Of a stretch of DNA of 64,000 nucleotides, positions 62,535 through 64,000 are shown one piece after another; positions within the stretch are counted from its first letter, which is position 1; each line of letters begins with the position of its first letter. The notes beneath the pieces were generated by a model. That model was not told the DNA's origin. It did not search any database and was given only the letters and a program-made list of their open reading frames with translations. A program made the position numbers and the translations under genes. Origin of the DNA: Bremerella sp. P1 (GTDB lineage: Bacteria; Planctomycetota; Planctomycetia; Pirellulales; Pirellulaceae); NCBI RefSeq assembly GCF_028748185.1, contig NZ_CP118164.1:6349814-6413813 (forward strand), read 5' to 3'.

Positions 62535-62861
62535 TCATGCGATGATGCGGCACCCAATCAGATTCTGTCGTAGGCGTTTAATGGCCTCGGGAGATAGTCC
62601 TGTGTCTGTCAGCGTCATGAGCTTCAGCCCTGGGTGCTGCAGAATGGACTCCACCGAAGCGTCTGTCAGAGGTGACTTCTCACAGTTCAAGACTTCGAGG
62701 TTCTGGAGCACTTCGAATCGGCGAATTGACTGATCGGAAGGCTTCCAATCGCATGCCGAGAAGTCCAAGGTGTGTACCTGACCGCTCTTACGCATCCGAA
62801 TGTGGACGCCATGCGACTTCAGGAACTCGACAATCTCTACGGGGTCTGGTTCTTTCGGCAT
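62535..62861 (-). CDS. small leucine-rich-repeat-like protein
   Basis: A 108-residue protein with leucine-rich-repeat-like spacing (LQNLEVLNCEKSPLTDASVESIL, GLKLMTLTDTGLSPEAIKRLRQNLIGCRI). The start MPKEPDPVEIVEFLKSHG is charged and has no signal peptide. Planctomycetes have many short LRR proteins. It is eight bases after the LpxH-like gene on the same strand, so the two are likely co-transcribed. Partner unknown. Confidence 0.75.
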   Translation of the reverse strand: MPKEPDPVEIVEFLKSHGVHIRMRKSGQVHTLDFSACDWKPSDQSIRRFEVLQNLEVLNCEKSPLTDASVESILQHPGLKLMTLTDTGLSPEAIKRLRQNLIGCRIIA

Positions 62862-62869
62862 ACGTCATT

Positions 62870-63613
62870 TCATGCGAGACGAGAATTGTCTGCCACGGGA
62901 TGGCAATGCCCGTCGAGTTGCATCGGCAGCATATTGAACTTCAAACCGGAAATCGACGCCCCACCGTTGTGGAACTGAATCCCGCGAAAGGCATAATCAC
63001 TCATGGGAACGTGAGTGTGTCCGAAATAGACATTACGCACCGAATTGCCCATGTCTACTTTCTCGTTCGTCAAATAATCCCAAATCCGCCCCGCGACGAC
63101 GCGACGAGGATTGGCCAACTTGCCGACAACGGCGTGCAAGCGCGAACGGATCGCCATTTCATAGATTTGGTGACGATATTCAGGCTGCTTGAATTGATGC
63201 TTCCGGTTTCGTTGCGTAGCGAGAGCCAGATTGGTTCGGTTCTTCAAATGAACCGCATCACCGTGCAACATCACGGCCGAGCCAATGCGCAGGAAGTAAG
63301 GTTCCCAGTGAAAGTTTTCGTGCGATTCGGCGACGTCTCCGAGTCTTTTCACAAAATCGGCGTGGCAGTCATGATTCCCTAACAAGTAGTGGAACTGACA
63401 ACCACGATTCGACTCGACCAGATCGGTAAGCCATTGCATCGAAGCATCAATCGTCGCCTCGACCGAAGGCAGTGTGGTCCAGGAGAAGTCGACGATATCG
63501 CCGCCAAGCACGAAAACGCGTGCTTCCGCGGCGCGTGATAGAATCTCGTCCTCATGTTCGTGGTAGATCGAACGACGAGAAAACATGTGAAGATCGGAAA
63601 GAAACCAATCCAT
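62870..63613 (-). CDS. LpxH-like metallophosphoesterase
   Basis: A 247-residue calcineurin-fold enzyme. Metal-binding motifs in order: SDLH (6-9), GGDIVD, GNHD and GHTHVP. The pattern SDLHMFSRRSIYHEH and the His of FGHTHVPM recall UDP-2,3-diacylglucosamine pyrophosphatase (LpxH), but other phosphodiesterases share it. ATG at 63613 is chosen because GGAAAG precedes it; frames back to 63634 are open. It is followed by the LRR-like gene. Confidence 0.85.
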   Translation of the reverse strand: MDWFLSDLHMFSRRSIYHEHEDEILSRAAEARVFVLGGDIVDFSWTTLPSVEATIDASMQWLTDLVESNRGCQFHYLLGNHDCHADFVKRLGDVAESHENFHWEPYFLRIGSAVMLHGDAVHLKNRTNLALATQRNRKHQFKQPEYRHQIYEMAIRSRLHAVVGKLANPRRVVAGRIWDYLTNEKVDMGNSVRNVYFGHTHVPMSDYAFRGIQFHNGGASISGLKFNMLPMQLDGHCHPVADNSRLA

Positions 63614-63708
63614 ACTTTCCATCCTCAAAATCACAATGGACAGCTAAGGGTTAACGGTTTTCCAATTGTAACATGACGACCGGCGAGGAAAGACACGCTA
63701 CCCGCGTT

Positions 63709-64000
63709 TTAGTGCGTGATGTATTTATCGCCTAGTATTTCGAGGGATGAAAAGAAGTAGAGAACCTCGGGCGAACGAATTCGATCGCGTTTCCCCGACC
63801 ACATGGCGGTGATTGTCGTGCCCTCGACCGAAAACTTATGGACAACCGCGACATTTTTGGTCAACCGGCTGTCCTTGCTCACCAAGATGTAGCGGTGCAC
63901 GGCTACCGAATCGGTGTGATAAGTGACCTCAGAGCTGATCTTCATGACATTGGCTGCCGGTACACCCTGGAAGACTTCGTCACGATCCACCTTAGCCAAA
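63709..64000 (-). CDS. hypothetical protein, C-terminal part (5' partial)
   Basis: The frame is open to the right edge; a TTG codon at 63999 need not be the start. The visible 96 residues look beta-rich (SSEVTYHTDSVAVHRYILVSKD, KFSVEGTTITAMWSG) and show no known motif. No signal or membrane segment is seen in this part. It is the last gene in the window. Confidence 0.5.
   Translation of the reverse strand, partial: LAKVDRDEVFQGVPAANVMKISSEVTYHTDSVAVHRYILVSKDSRLTKNVAVVHKFSVEGTTITAMWSGKRDRIRSPEVLYFFSSLEILGDKYITH

Overview
The window comes from a planctomycete, most likely of the Pirellulaceae (Blastopirellula/Bremerella/Rhodopirellula-like). The evidence is lineage-typical gene content: a paired planctomycete-cytochrome/DUF1549/LamG/DUF1553 gene and Tat-exported DUF1501 gene, a giant surface protein with an N-terminal LEPR-xLL-like motif, a very large PVC-type protein with a C-terminal CxxCH motif, a sigma factor next to a Ser/Thr kinase with TPR-like repeats, and a formylglycine-generating-enzyme-like domain fused to a cytochrome-like domain. 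There is no sign of phage, insertion sequence, CRISPR array or plasmid origin. This looks like chromosomal DNA.

Layout. 1-7000: end of a TPR protein, a Tat-exported beta-propeller protein, a small membrane protein and the DUF1549/DUF1553-DUF1501 pair. 7000-13730: ndk, a small secreted protein, two M16 peptidase-like genes (one catalytic, one lacking the zinc motif), an acetyltransferase, a QueD/PTPS enzyme, tRNA-Arg(CCG), a phosphatase and a DUF434 protein. 14063-20575: a tightly coupled ribose/ribonucleoside operon (LacI regulator, exported nucleoside hydrolase, ribokinase, ribose-type ABC importer). 20625-23985: kinase plus ECF sigma factor. 24593-31339: a 2248-residue surface metalloprotease with eleven tandem cadherin-like repeats and a dockerin-like end.

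31490-44471 is an amino-acid nitrogen region. A DUF1338 protein (2-oxoadipate dioxygenase/decarboxylase family) converges on a glutamate dehydrogenase fused to an intact response-regulator receiver domain. Divergent from that fusion is an arginine succinyltransferase operon (M20 hydrolase, class III aminotransferase, astA, astD, astB). No AstE-type gene is present, and the M20 hydrolase is the obvious candidate for the last step. The pathway ends in glutamate, the substrate of the neighbouring receiver-dehydrogenase, so the locus may be one arginine-to-2-oxoglutarate unit controlled by a two-component signal at the protein level. An amidase, a U32-like protein and a class I/II aminotransferase follow.

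44473-49125 is a six-gene minus-strand operon joining NAD salvage (pncB, pncA), an NrtR-type Nudix regulator and three enzymes acting on ADP-ribose or NAD-dependent RNA 2'-phosphate chemistry (NADAR, microbial PARG, KptA). A sigma70-like promoter overlapped by a palindrome lies just upstream.

49362-64000 holds a YdiJ-like FAD/Fe-S dehydrogenase, the FGE-like cytochrome fusion, a Tat-exported Gfo/Idh/MocA oxidoreductase, a membrane protein, the PVC CxxCH-motif protein, a cobalamin riboswitch with a BtuB-like receptor, and small genes including an LpxH-like phosphoesterase. The two most notable items are the receiver-GDH fusion beside the arginine operon and the NAD/ADP-ribose operon. All functional statements come from reading motifs by eye; no database search was run.
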